From Rhexocercosporidium sp. MPI-PUGE-AT-0058 (Eukaryota > Ascomycota > Leotiomycetes > Helotiales), in the NCBI GenBank assembly GCA_020746875.1, contig JAGTJL010000009.1, positions 2,046,001-2,110,000 of the forward strand: 64,000 nucleotides of DNA, read 5' to 3'. The notes under the pieces are model-generated. The model was given only the letters and a program-made list of their open reading frames with translations, was not told where the DNA came from and did no database searches. This document shows, one piece after another, positions 10,454 to 23,100 of this stretch. The position numbers and the translations under genes are program-made. The stretch's first letter is position 1. Every line of letters starts with the position of its first letter.

Positions 10454-13090
10454 TCAGGTACTTGTAATCTTCCGACGTCTTGATCGATCTTGACAACCAA
10501 ATTCAGCAGATCGCTTGGTGCCAGAACTCTGTCTGGGTAGATCAAGGTTCGACGTTTCTGGAGCGGTGCATCCTGCTTCAGCACCGCGGCCAAGTCTCAT
10601 GGTCTGGAACTCGCTGTTAATAGAGCGCTCTCGAGATCCACGACTTATTTGATGGACAGGGGTACTGACACCCGATTGAGTGCTGGCATCGTCAACAGGG
10701 AAAGCTCTTCGCGAAGAGTCTTGCATGCCTCTGATTATGAGACATCCATTTGAGTAAGAAGCTCGGGGAGTTTGAGGGTATCCAGGGGCAGATCCGAGAC
10801 CAGACAACTCGGGTCCCTCGATGCGTCTGAATGGAGTGACCTCCTCAGCAAGTGGACTCTCGTTTTCTGCGAACTGCTCAAAGTCAGTAAATTGCCCCAA
10901 AATTTGACCACGACCTGGATGTAATTCGTTCGCTCACAATATGGTTGATTCTGGACCGGGGGTTGAACAACATGTGCCGAATTATCGCCTCCTTTCCATG
11001 TGCAAGAACAAACGAGGAAGAGTCGGTCATATTCCGTGACTTGTCCACCCTTCGATCAACAATGTATTGGTCGCTTATCAGCTCATTCATGACTCTTGTC
11101 ATGCATTCCTTGTTGCGCTCTAGTGGCAGTCAGTAGAAGCCCAAGGACCGAAAGTTTGACCACACTGGTATCCCTACGAGAATTCATAGGCATGTTCAGA
11201 TGCTTAGCGACTTCCCCCAGAGTTTTTATGCCTTTTTGACTCTGAAAGTAACTAATAGTGCGTCTTGACCAGCACTCAAAACGCAAATCCTCCAAGATTC
11301 TGGTTGTGATGTGGAGGAGATCTCATAAACAGCGGTAGCAGAATTCAGCCCGAGGAACGTCAGAGAGGTAGCCATAGCATTCAGCATGATGGAAGTCACG
11401 ACATTCAAGGCATTCAATCTGCAGGTGTTAATTCAAATTTGTGAAATGTAGAAAATCTGAACGGTAGCCTTACCAGAAGACCATCATGCTTGGAAACACC
11501 ACACTCACAGCTGATCTGAATATTTTGCGGAGCATTTCGGCCACCACCACCTCTCGAGACCAGAAATGGCACTTTAGACTCAGCGTAAACTTGAATATCT
11601 TGTGTGTACTGGGGAATGTTGGACTCTGCAGCGTCAGGCGTGTTGAAAGATGGCGGGCTGGGTATAAAAGGCGAAGGGGCCTCTGGGTACTGCTGCGTAT
11701 CCTGTGGAGTGCCATCCTCTAGCCTGGAGAAGCGCTGTACAGATGTAACCGTTAGTCGTGGACCAAAGACGGTGCAAGCTGGAGGTGGGCCTACTATTCT
11801 TCCAACCTGTCGCATGAATTCTGGCTGTGTGTGACCTCCACCTGACGGAGACAATTGCGAGTGGGTCCTACGTGGAACGACTGGTTGGGTGCTTCTCTGC
11901 GAAGTCACTTTCTTACAGGCTTCTTCAATTCCTAGGCCTCTAGTCTTAGCCTCATCGACTTTCGGTTGCGAGACTTTGGAAACGGAATCGCGGTTTCCAG
12001 GAAATGTGCAGCTGAAAGCTATACTGAAACATTAAGTTAGCATTTGACCAGCAGTTATAATAGTAACGCTAATCACCCGTGGAAAATAGTCTCGAATTTA
12101 TGCTTTAGATTCTCACGAGCACCAGTCTCCTTGTCATTGTCCCAGGCACTTTCGCTGTAACGTTGGAAATTTCGAGGCTGGTAGTCAGGGGGAGTTTCTT
12201 CAGTATACTGCAGCTTCACATCAACCCGAGTATTCTCTGTTGCACCCTTGAGAGTTAGCATCTGCAAGTTTAATGAGTACTGCATGCACTTGCCTGGGAG
12301 TGGTTTCGTCTTATTGGCTTTGAAAACTTCGGACTGACGGGAAAACAGGTCACTGATGCCATTAACCATGCTTTGGAGTCGAGTCTTCCCTTCACCGAGA
12401 GTCATGTCCGTGGTTTCAGAGCGCTGGCTATCGCTCATCTCAGCGCTGATGTATGGCATACCGTTGGACCCATACGAAACCTTCAGCTTGTAGGATTCGA
12501 GGCAGGTGGCAGGGCCTAGTGGATTCGTGCCCGCGATGTGGAAGCTCATTGTAATGTTGCTCAAGTACTTCTTTTCTAGAGCATCTTTGATTCCACCTTC
12601 CTATTTGACCGTCAGACATAGGCAGGTGTGAGAACTACGGTACTGACAAAATGGTCCATGAGCTTGTCTAGCGCAACCATTTGGTCACGGACGGGTACAT
12701 GCCAAATTCTTCCACGTCCCTGCTTGGGCTCCTGGGCGCCAGAAACAAACGACTCGTAAGTGGTTTGCAGATTTGTAGGATCGTAGAAACGTGGACTCCA
12801 TTTGGTCCAGGTAGGGAAAACTTTCCTGCAGGATGGGGTCAGCTCAAGGCCGATCCTCTGGAAGGGAGAAGTTATGAGCTACCGAGCGAAGATGACCTCG
12901 AGCATCTACGAAGAATGGTTGTCAGTCAATTGCAAGCTGGATGGAGGACACAGGTGTAACTCACGATCGAGGCAATAGCAGTGTGTACGAGGTCCAGACT
13001 GTGCTCTTGTTTCAGCACGATCTGCTGGATTTTCTTGGGAGCAGTTCTGGGACCAGGCCGTGATTTTGTGGAGATCTTCTGGGGAGGCAT
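10454..13090 (-). CDS. hop1: HOP1-type meiotic HORMA protein with PHD and winged-helix region, interrupted by one in-frame TGA
   Basis: HORMA-domain protein of the meiotic chromosome axis, needed for strand-break formation and homologue bias. Inferred exons (minus): 13090-12965, 12905-12883, 12825-12648, 12600-12077, 12023-11474, 11418-11178, 11119-10938 and 10873-10454. All junctions are in phase, 748 codons including stops. HORMA covers about residues 30-240 (SLDLVHTAIAS, then TYESFVSG and DALEKKYLSN). A PHD-type zinc finger spans about 456-498 (CECG...CLEC...HHAEC...FCYRC). Exons 6-7 then encode a winged-helix-like segment (GIKTLGEVAKHLNM...), and the last exon a basic tail ending RRRKITST. 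The codon just after the PHD finger, at 11325-11323, is TGA, which would truncate the product at 498 residues. Everything downstream keeps frame and clean splice sites, so this is a very recent nonsense change, a sequence error or readthrough. Confidence 0.87.
11323..11325 (-). other. In-frame TGA in HOP1 exon 6
   Basis: The codon after ...FCYRCL is TGA, and the same frame then continues DLLHITTRILEDLRFECW into the winged-helix region. No GT...AG pair removes it in phase: the only candidate intron here is about 31 nt and creates a new stop. Confidence 0.8.
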
Positions 13091-14559
13091 TGTGATTGAT
13101 GAGCAGAAGACGGCGATGTAAACAGGCTGGTGAGACAGAACTCTTGGCAGTAGCTTCTCCCGCCAGATGACAAGTTCAACATGCGGAGGGCAAGGATTCT
13201 GCAATAACGAACGATGAGGGGGATGAAGGTGTTGATGTAGGAAGAAGAGAACCGAAGAAGATGTCGGTATCCAGATGAAAGGGAAAGCATGACAGTTGCG
13301 TGAAGTCCTTAGCGTAGTTCAGTGCGACTTCTGCTTCTAGGAGAGGAGGATCCCGATTAGGAAGGAACGACCTCAATAGAACACACCACAACCACCGTAT
13401 ACCTACCTCTAGCTACAGTAGACCAAGGAGTTTTGCAGTAAATGAAGTAGCCTAGATCGAGGGAGCTTCGATCGGAAGCAGCAACGCTTGCCTGTGCCTT
13501 TAGCTTTACCCTTGCTCTCGATTGTGATCTGCATGTAATACCGCTGCTGTTCATGAGAAGGGAGAGGTGGAGGGAGGATGGAGCTTACGCGTGGTGCTGC
13601 GCGGAATACTAGATTAATAGATATCGGACGATGGACGGAACTCCGATGTTTGATCGACAATTATTCCATGCTATCAGGTCCAGGTTGAAATGTCATCGGG
13701 TCATCGCGCCTGGTTCTCTGTCTCTGTCCTACGGTAGCTATCTCGCATCCATGAGTGGTAGAGAGCTCTCATTCAACCCCAGCGGAGTAGATAGATGCTG
13801 CTCTTCAAATCCAGGGATGCCACGACTTGCAACAATTTTCATCAAGCCTTGCGACACCGAATAATGCCAGTCTCAATTTGGATGACGGCCGGGGTAGAGA
13901 AAAGGCAAGTGAAGTCAGTAGGGTTGGTTATACCCCTGACTCAAGCGAAAGAAATAATGACAAAATGCAGCAGGGCGAAAGGGGGACTCGACAAATGCCT
14001 GACTCAAGGTTTCTTCGATTCATGCCACCACCCATACACTTCCTTTAGATTTGCTACAAGAAACCGCCTCTGCGCCCTCCCCGTTCTTGTCTCTTCTACA
14101 CGCGCCCAGAGAGATATGCCACCCGTAATGCTCTTAAACCCCTAAATGTTAAGAACCAACCCTCTCTGTCCGTATCTCTCTCTCTGCTCTTATAAGGAAC
14201 AGACGTCCCGCTCCAAATGCAAAGACACAACGAGGAGAGGGAGCAGGTTAGCCAAGCCGGCGGCTAACTTCCCCATTACCCCTCAGACTAAAAACCAAGA
14301 TTCGTATCCTCCGAAAAAGTGAAAAAAAACCTGTACCGCTTGCTTGCTAACTTTCTTCCCTTCCCAGGAACACAAAAAACCCATTCCTACATGTATATAT
14401 CACACACTTGACCGGCGCTACACATTGCAAAAGAACATGTGTCATGCCATCCAGAACTTTGCTTCCACTTCCGCTATGCAAGATTTTAAAGCAGCGCTGA
14501 ACTCCCAAAAATCTTCCTTGTATGATCCATCCTAAATTCACCACCGAAGGTAGGTACAA
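13091..14559. other. Intergenic region upstream of HOP1 and downstream of STE50
   Basis: Several overlapping short minus-strand frames (13012-13660) lie just upstream of HOP1 and look like 5' leader rather than coding sequence. No gene recognised. 14145-14560 is probably the STE50 3' UTR. Confidence 0.5.
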
Positions 14560-16157
14560 TCATATGATACCGCCTGGTGGATCGTACCCAGCTTGCATCC
14601 CTCGTCCAATGTTCCGATCTAGACCTGCACTTCCAGGGCCTTCGCCAGGTTGGGCATCTGCGTTGGAGCTGATTTTCCGAAGCATGAACATAGGCTTCTT
14701 CCCCTCCTTGTCCAGTTGCTTGAACAGGATCAGAGGTTTCTCTTCCATTCCCAGACATCGTTCCTTGTCTCCGTACACGATGTATAGCGCGTATTGCTCC
14801 CATGGCGCATTGATGTTGTATTTCTTCAAAGCTGCAGGGAGAACCTTATAACAGGGATCTTCCATACTGACTCGAAAGGACTTGAAGATCTCGACGGAGC
14901 CGTTGGATGAGGGGGTATCGAGGGCAGGTGTTTGTGCTCGCCGCGAGGGTGCAGGTTTTTGACTATCGCGAGAGTATGTAGAGGCTTGGTATTGGTCGTT
15001 CTCTTGCTGGAAGGTGCTGCGTGCAGGAGTCGGTTGGTCGGAGCGATAAGAACGAGAGGCAAGTGTAGAACCTGCGAGGGTTGGAGGTGAGGTCGGCGAT
15101 GGTTGGTTCGGAGATGGATATCCTGGTGAAGTTGATGGCTGAGAGCCACCGTTCATAGCAGCCAGATGTGAGGAAGAGAGAACTGCTCTTTCTGCAGCAT
15201 TCGCAGGATCCAGAGCCTGTTCCATCAGAGACCTTTCATGCGTCGATTGCATATATGTTGGGGATGATGTCTTCTGGTTATCGAAGAAGAGCTTCTTGGT
15301 AGAGAATTTCCTAGATAAGCCGCCGCCAGATTGTGTGGATGAAGGAGTTGGCGCAGGTGGTGAGATGGTACTTTGCGTGTCGTATGGGTACGATGCTTGG
15401 CTGTTAGACTCTGAGGCAAGATAAGGAAGTGGTTGTCCTTCTTTCGCCATTCGGAAAACTGGAAGTAGATCCTCCCGCAGTCGGACGTATTCAGAAGTTA
15501 TCCTGCGAAGCTCCATTTCTGCGATGCTCATCCTCTCATCTCGCAGCCGTAATTGTTCCACCAGGTGCCGAATGTCTTTCAGGGTCGCTGTTGCATACTG
15601 GGCTTCCGCATCTGCCGCTATCTGGAAGTCAGTACCGATCTCGTACGATGGAAGAGTGAAGAAGACTTACACAAGGGAACATAGTGATCGCTCTCTAAAG
15701 GTATATCTTGCTTGGTCTTGATATCGTAGACGCTTTTCAGAATCGTAAGTCGATGTCCAACACTGGTGACACCCATCTGCTTCAAATCATCGTGTTGCAA
15801 TGCTACCAAAGCCTCTCCAACAATCTCGTTTTCTGCGCGGTGTGTGAGTACAATTCCCCTACCATTCTCGAGGCTGGAGAGCATACCTAAGAACTGGTCC
15901 ACGTATTGCTGCAAACCCAGACTTCCCACGAAGTCTGCGCATTCATCTGCAGTCCACTCCGTTATGATTGTCTCGGGTAGCCTATCTCCTGAGCCAGGAG
16001 CACCGTATGTTGTCGGCGTGTGTTCATTCGAAGAGGGATTTGAATCCGTCGCCTCAGAGTCTGTTGCGAGGATAGGGGACGAGTCGTGCACGCTCCTCTC
16101 ATATTCGTCGTCGGCATCGCTTTCTGGATACATTGCGGTGCCCGATGCGAAGGCCAT
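14560..16157 (-). CDS. ste50: STE50-like MAPK pathway adaptor (SAM + RA domains)
   Basis: Adaptor that links the MAPKKK Ste11 to upstream activators in pheromone, filamentation/virulence and osmotic MAPK cascades; fungal Ste50 proteins act at the membrane through Ras/Cdc42. Two exons: 16157-15671 and 15617-14560, 514 residues. The SAM domain is at about 66-147 (TEWTADECADFVGSLGLQQYVDQF ... DDLKQMGVTSVGHRLTILKSVY). A short coiled-coil lies near 175-215 (RDERMSIAEMELRRITSEYVRLREDL). A long Ser/Pro/Gln linker leads to a Ras-association domain at about 403-478 (FKSFRVSMEDPCYKVLPAALKKY ... MFMLRK). Domain order and length match filamentous-fungal Ste50. The frame is also open upstream of the chosen Met, but that region has no likeness to the family. 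Confidence 0.92.
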
Positions 16158-17203
16158 GATGTGTGAGGCTCCTTTCTTGCGATGGCAGGCCAGCGTGGTG
16201 TTGAGAGTGTTCTTGAAGATCTTCTGGTCTGGTCGTAGTTGCACGTTCGCACCCACGCCAATCGGGACTAACGTGATGCAGGTCAGGGCCCAGGGCGGCT
16301 CGCACTGGAAAAGCGGCACCGAACCAGACGGCCTTGGGCCTGGCAAGTTTATTGAAGACTAGGTAATCCGAGCGATGGCCATTCATTAAGGATTCATACA
16401 TTTTAAAAAGTGTGAAACGAGGAGACAAAGGCTCTTTTGATGGCGCACCAAGTCCCGACAATGGAGAACATGCCTCCATGCTTCTCAGTCCAGCTCCCAG
16501 GTATTTGCTGCCGCTTTTTGTGTCCATCTCGAGGGCGGGTCAAAGCGCTAAAGCCGCTCCGCTACTACAGTACCTATCCCGGATGAAAATAGCATAAATA
16601 TTGGGACTACTGCGCGGTATGGCTGGAGGAGGCGCTGATGGAATCTCTACATCCAGCCAGCTCTGCCCAATCACGGTGAGTAACGATTAAAACCCATCAC
16701 TTCTTTTGACGGGCAGATGGGCGTCAGTCAGGCCAGGCCGGTGCTCGCAGCGGCGGGTGCTCAATAGCATTCAAATAAAGTCCGTATGGCTCGCTGGCTT
16801 GGCCCTGCTGTGACTTGCAACGAAGCAGGGGCTCGGTCATCATGAGACAACACACAGCACAACACAGCACAGCACAGCACAGCACATCACACAACGCTTC
16901 AACAACGGCACCAAGCCAATCAGAGACTGTCGATGGTAGTAAGGCACATGTTCTGTAAATGGCACTGTATGTACCCAATTGCAAGCCCAGTATTGAAACA
17001 TCATCCAGTATGGTATAGACTAAGAATTCCCATGCAAGATTCACACGCCGCGCCCACCCACGTGCCTCCCTCAGGTCCCTTGCCGTTTACCGAACCCCAA
17101 GCCAGTGCGCCGAAATATGAGACGAAGACGCCCCTCCCGTAAGAACTTCATTTATCATGTTCGTGTGCATCATTTACATAGTACAAGCCATGGAATTTGC
17201 GGT
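16158..17203. other. STE50 upstream region
   Basis: No gene seen between STE50 and the Tea4-like gene, both on the minus strand. Contains an (ACAGC)n microsatellite at about 16854-16885. Confidence 0.55.
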
Positions 17204-20200
17204 TTACCTCGAGGCTTGGGTTCTCATTTTACGAGCTAGCCAATCCCCAAGCATGCCATCCAGGCGCTGAAGTCTATTAGCAAAGGAATAGACAAGTAAA
17301 GAGGATGGGTAGAACACTCACGTTAGTTATGTCCGCCAACTTAGCGTTCTCCTCTCTGAAGAGGTTTCCGGTTATTGGATGATCGGGTCCAGCAGGGACC
17401 ACGCCTGACTTGTCGTAGACAACCACCAGGAGATCTTTGATATCCGCGTCATCGTCAAAGAATGTGCGGAGGTGGGTATCGCTCCAGGTGGGAGTTGAAG
17501 TGGACGTTGTTGAGCTCCCAGCACCTTTCTTTTCGCGAGCATCTTCAGCATCAATCAGCTCTGGCGAAGGCGATGACACAGGTGAAGGCGGTTCTTCCTG
17601 ACTGGAAGTGTCGACCATAAGAGCAGGAGGGTATGACTGCGAAGCTGTCATAGGGGATACCTGTACCGGAGATTCTGATAGTCTCTCATGCATAGGATTG
17701 GAGCGCTCGGTTGGAGGAGATCCAATATAACTGTCTGGAAACGCCCCCGGTATTGGGCGTTGACTTTGTTTACTGGGTCCCCGAACAGGTTCCTCCACCG
17801 AGGATTCGTCGCTGGAAGAATCAAAATCGTCCAGCTCCACGCGAGACTTCGCTTTCTTCGCTTTGATGGGTCGTGGTTCCGAAGTACTTGAACTAGCTGA
17901 TCGGAGAATTTTTGAGATTGTCCCTCCTGTCTTCTGTTCTTTCGTTGCCGCTGAAACAGGCACTGTCCCTCTTGTGACTTCAGGGGAAGGATCGCGCCCT
18001 CTGGTGACCTCGGGAGAGATGGTCCGTGGTTGCTGGCCCCTGGTGAGTTCAGGAGAGATATCTCGTTGCTGTACAAGGTCTTCAGCCGACGGTTCTGGCT
18101 GCACTAGACGCATGGATGGCGCCTGTACCGAATCGGCAGGTGGTGGCCTCTCGGGTGCAGGTGCCTGCTGAGGCTCCGCCATCTTTGGTTCTTTGGCCGT
18201 TGCAGGTTTTCGGCTGGGCGACACATCGTTCCGTGGTTGTTTTTGCAGCTTGCTCGGCTGTCGTTCTGGAGTCTGGGCGATTACTAACTCTTCGATCGGA
18301 GCAACTTCTTCCGAGTCTTTGCTGGGTGATGGAGATGCCCTCTGATTATCGGTAGACCTTTTCCCAGCCATCGACTCGTCAACTTCATCCTCAACTGAAG
18401 ACTTGGCTTTCTTCTCCTTTCGCTTGAAAAGGCCACTGAGCATCCCTGGTTTCTTTTCCTTCTCCTTCTTTTCTTTCTTGTCCTTCTTATCTTTCGACTT
18501 CTCTGGAGAGTCCTTTTCAAGTTTGTCAAGACTAGGACGTTGCTTGAGCTCCTTGGAATCGTTAGAAGTCCGAGTAGATGTGCTTGAGTCGTCTCTAAGC
18601 AAGTTGGGTGTGAGTGTAATCTTTCTGGTCTCCACAGAATCATCCTTGAAGAATGAGTCGGTGTTCCTAACGGTGCCATTTCGGGATTTGCTCTCGACCT
18701 TGCCATCAAAAATCTCATCGCTTGATCGGCCTGCATCAGAGCTGACCTTAGCTGCGACCTCCCTGCTCGCCTCTGGTTCTACTGATTCCGACCTAACTTC
18801 TCGAATCTCGGCTCGAGGTTTCAGGGGTTCAACTGCCTTAATCTCATCCTCATCGGCCACTTGGTCCTGTTGGTCTCCATTCTGCTCCTGCTGGCCCTTT
18901 TGGTCATAGAAATCGCCATCGCCATCATCTTCATCGGTTGAGTAGTCGATATCCGAAGCCTCGACATAAGTTGGAGCTGTGAAAGTAACAGTCTTGGCGT
19001 TCCGTCTTCTAATGGCCTTTTTGAGAGGGTTTTTAGATTTCGCTTCTTGATCACCCAGCATCGTAGAAGTGAGCTAAATCTGTAATTAGAAAAGTTAAGT
19101 TTAGGCGAGACCAGGAAACAAACTTACATCAATATTCCTATGTTTATTCAAGCGTGCCAATCGTTCTGTGGGCGTTTCGATATGTTCTGCTGGCAAATAT
19201 CCTATGATCGCTTTCAGAAAATGTCGCCTGTTGATTGTTGTAGTTACTCACCGATACTGCTGTCTTTGACAACCCTGACAAGCCACCAATAGCTATTGCT
19301 GTCATCAAGTAGAACCATCGTGTCGCCCTTAGCAGCATTTGCCTGGCCTTCAACGGTCGCGACGAAAGTGTGTAGCGCATAGACGAATTCGAAATCAATG
19401 TCCTCTAATTCTTGTAAGCATTCTCCACCCCAACCCGAATCAACAAATCTAGAGTCAGCAGAGTAAGGAATGTCATAATCGTCATCTTCATCCTCGGAGC
19501 TTTCGTATGGTATCATCAATCCCTGGTCTTCGCTTTGGGATCTCCAGTCATTGGTGGGCTGTTCCTTCAGGTGTTCTGCTTGTAAGTCTCCAAGATCGGG
19601 TTCAATTTCATCGCTAAGCAAGGCGAGATGGTCGGCAAGGAGCTGCTCCGAGAAGTATTCCAAGTCAAAGTCTTGATCGTAGCTGTCGATTGTCCGTGGT
19701 CCAGTCTCTGCAGGTAAGGGTGAATTTTCGGCTGTATGCTCATCGTAATTGGATTCGCTCCCGGACCCATCCAGATACTCACCAAGAAGATGACGATGAC
19801 GACGTTTTTTTGCCTGAATACCATGAACTCCGTCCTTGTCGGTAGGTTCAGGTGGAGGTCTAAGAGGGAAATGGTCTGGTGTCTCCACGAATGGAGATGA
19901 ACTTTCGTAGCACGCTTGTGTACAGGCGGGAGAACCAGTCGGAGAATTTTGCGGAAGAGAGATGCCTCGCTGGGGCCACAGATGTGGAAGGGAATACCCA
20001 CCATCGTCGATAGACGGGGAGCTAGAGATCTTGTCCATCATGTCGTCGTCCATTCCGTCGTCGCCCTCCGCATCTGCCATGTCGGCATCCTCAGCCGTCG
20101 ACCCCGTCAGTCCCCCATTCTGCGCAATGGCTAGATCATCCTGCTGTTGAAGGTTGGAGCCCGTCAACTTTGATGCTACCCCTGTCGCCAGGTCGTCATC

Positions 20201-20495
20201 GTCGTATTGTTGGATCTCACCCTTGGACCATTCCTTCGACACTCTTGGACTTCTGTGATTTTCCTCCGCGGCCTCTATTGCCAATTCGCGCAAAGTCTCT
20301 GCTTGATGTGGAGCTGGAGGGCCTGCGCCTAAGGGAGCTGGGTTGGTAGGTTGTCGTGTATGATCTTGAGCTGAAGGGGCATTTTGGTCTTGAAGATCAA
20401 TCGAGTCTGTCCGAACCAATATTAGCAATGGACACTTCCTTGCGATACTATTATAGAGTATTCCTACCGGCTCGAATAATTTGTGGTCGCGTCAT
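17204..20495 (-). CDS. SH3-domain cell-polarity protein, Tea4/TeaC/Bud14-like
   Basis: Likely a cell-end/polarity factor that recruits type-1 phosphatase, as Tea4 (S. pombe), TeaC (Aspergillus) and Bud14 (yeast) do. Exons (minus): 20495-20468, 20406-19252, 19201-19128, 19073-17322 and 17266-17204, 1023 residues in phase. The N-terminal ~340 residues are acidic and disordered. A single SH3 domain spans about 349-404 (FVYALHTFVATVEG ... YWWLVRVV ... GYLPAEHIETP). A basic stretch then contains KTVTF (about 446-450), a match to the RVxF PP1-docking motif, next to an acidic YSTDEDD region. The remainder is low-complexity and Lys/Glu/Ser-rich, with a tandem 'PEVTRG' motif (three to four copies, about 17975-18060). 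SH3 plus adjacent RVxF is the signature used for the assignment; orthology is inferred, not tested. Confidence 0.82.
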
Positions 20496-21885
20496 TATGT
20501 CTCCGGATTATGGGATATCCTAATTTCGAGAAGGGGGTATTGCGAAAGTGGTGGTGGTGAAAGCGCGATCTTTTCGTTGATGCACGAATCCGCACTTGGC
20601 CAAGCAAATTATCTCATTCAAGGAAACCTGCAGGGACAGTATTCAATTGCTGATATGTACCGGAACGGCTGAAGGAGCGGGCGGCAGCTTTGTGCTGCGA
20701 AGTTGGCTGATTCAAGGAGAGACAGAGGCGAGAGATCGCAGTGCTATGAGCCCTCCAGGGCCGGGCAAGGAAGGGCAAGACAACCTTGGAAGGTTCGCGG
20801 AGAACGGGGATCGACTATGGCCTGCGTAGTCGCTGCGACGTCGTGTCGTAGATACTGTATCGATTCGAGTAAGAAGGAAAGGAGCGTGAGACGAGGGAGA
20901 CGAGGAAGACGACCGGAGAGTGAACTGAGCTGAACTGTACTAGGACTGAAATGTTTCCAAGCCCAGGATCCTCCGATCGTGGTTCCGTCCTGAAACAACA
21001 GGCTCTGAGGAGTTGAAGCAGGGGGGTGACCGAGCTAAACCTTATTGGGGTGGGCAATGGGGCTAAATCTACCAGGCGAGGTAAATGTGAACCCCAAGCA
21101 GAGTCCGGGCGACAAGTATCACAAACTAAAAGATTTACAACGACTTCTTCAAAGGAATCCGGTCTCTCGTGAGCTTTGTGGGTTCCTTATGAGAAGTTCC
21201 GAGAGAACAGAAGGAGCATTGGCAGCCACGTACTGGCGGAAATTGCTGGAAACGCCACGCCCATTTGAGAGAGGTGCGGTGCGCAGAGAGGAAAAGTTGA
21301 TGTTGCATCTGATAGCTTCGAGGGCTGCATATTTCCTTCTTCCATTCGGTCTCCTGCAGGCCATTTCTGACCAAGTGCAGCAACCCCCACGTCAGATACA
21401 GCAGCATTGCAGGCCTCCAGAAGATCTCTGGACCAGGGGTGTGGGACGATCTGGAGAAGTTCTTCTTTTCTCCATGTGCTTTCCTTGTTGAAGTCTGGCG
21501 CGCCAGGGAAGAGTGCGGGGAATAAGATTACAAGAAAACCTCGCGACACCGCGTCATTCTCAAAGCTCCCACAAAGTGGTGCTACAGTAGAGAAAGGCCC
21601 ACCTGAGAAGTTTAAGAGCTAGGTACCTGGGGATTGTCCTTGGGTCACACGACTCACTTGACTGTTATGATTGGGCTTGGAATTCGAAGCTTGATGGCTT
21701 CTCTTTTCGCATCTCCAAGTCAAGAATTGCGAATCTGGTTTATGGCTCTCAGCGGAATACCATTTCCAATTCTGGACTTTCCATGACTGCTCTGGGTATG
21801 GCAGATCTGTTACTATGAGGTGCTGAAACTGTGATGAACTTAATTTCGCTTGTATTATTTTGTTTGTTTGCTTTCGTCTTAATTC
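20496..21885. other. Intergenic region upstream of Tea4-like gene
   Basis: About 1.4 kb. A 148-codon plus-strand frame at 21045-21491 overlaps an equally long minus frame and has no recognisable domain, so I do not call a gene. Confidence 0.5.
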
Positions 21886-23100
21886 TCATACTAGGATAAC
21901 AATCTTTGCAGCAGCTGTGTTTTCTTTCCTCTTCTACGCGATGCACCTCGATTATATCTGTCATACGTAACGTCTTAATGGAGATGTTCAAGGATCCATC
22001 CACCACTCCTTGAACTATTCCATTAAGAGGGTCCCAGGGGATACCAATTTGGCCAGTGCGAGACGTAAGGTATATTAAGGTTAGAACCATGAAACGATGA
22101 AAGTTGTCATTATCCACTGATTTCGAGTCAGCGCCACCAAGCGGGGATTGCACCTTATTCTAATCAAATATCCGGGAGCTCATGGAATATTACCTTGCCA
22201 CCTACAACTTCAGTCACATAAAAGATCCCTTGTTCTTTGACACAATTCAGCGATTCTTCCAAGATTGCTGGTCCGACCAGCTCAAGGCCCTTATTATATC
22301 CTTCAGGTCGTCTCAGCCGAACTTCGCTCTCGGTAGAACTCTATCTATTGTCGATGAAAACGTCATCGGCGCTGCTAGATCCTAACATTTCTACTCGTGC
22401 CTAGTCACGGGTGGTCGTAGCAACCGAGGCGCATCCAAACCCCTTTGCAAGAGCAGCTACAGCAAGGACGATAGACGAGAGTCCTCTCCTGGCGAGTACA
22501 TGATCCTCTTTCTTCAACTGTAGTGCCAGATGTAATGAATGCCAGAAAGTCGACATCATTTCTGGGATGATCTAGAGCCCGGGAATTTAGTCAGCCTTCA
22601 AGTTCCGAGAAAATTTTAGGTACTCGATGTCATAGGAACTTGTGGATAATGAAAGAGGGGACGATGTAGTTCTGAGAACCTGAGTTTCCCCGAGCTGTTC
22701 CCAAGAAATCTTAGTCTTGATGACCTGCACCAAAGCCGTTAGCACTCAGGTATATTTAGCATAACTTCCATCAAATGCTCTTCCAATTCCACCAATAAAT
22801 AGTGCAACCACATCATACTTCTGAAGCTCGCCACCTGTTGCATCCTCAACTAGCCCAACTGCTTCTATACCAGGAAGTCTTGGGAACGTAACATCGGTCG
22901 AGATACCTCTGTTTATCTCATCGATAGTTAACCTTCTGGTATAAGAGAGTCCTCAGTGTCGAGTGAACATCTCCAATCCGTTCACGCTGAACGCTTTTAC
23001 TCGAATAAGTCCTTGGCCTGGCTTCAGAACTGGTTTTGGCCACTCGGCTATCTGTAGGACTTCACAACCACTCAGTGCCACGTTATCACAGCTTTCATCG
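21886..23100 (-). pseudogene. Zinc-type alcohol dehydrogenase / quinone oxidoreductase pseudogene (MDR family)
   Basis: Translated pieces on the minus strand follow the order of a medium-chain dehydrogenase/reductase: EWPKPVLKPGQGLIRVKAFSVNGLEMFTR (about 23060-22970), FPRLPGIEAVGLVEDATGG (about 22890-22830), LAVAALAKGFGCASVATTTRD (about 22460-22400), GLELVGPAILEESLNCVKEQGIFYVTEVVGGK (about 22290-22195), and VVDGSLNISIKTLRMTDIIEVHRVEEERK ending in AAKIVILV plus TGA at 21888-21886. The pieces lie in different frames and are separated by TGA/TAG/TAA codons and small indels. Full-length coverage of about 1.2 kb fits a decayed single-copy gene rather than a fragment. Function lost. Confidence 0.85.

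Noticed and set aside
21045..21491. 148-codon plus frame
   Set aside because: No family likeness, and a comparable opposing frame is present.
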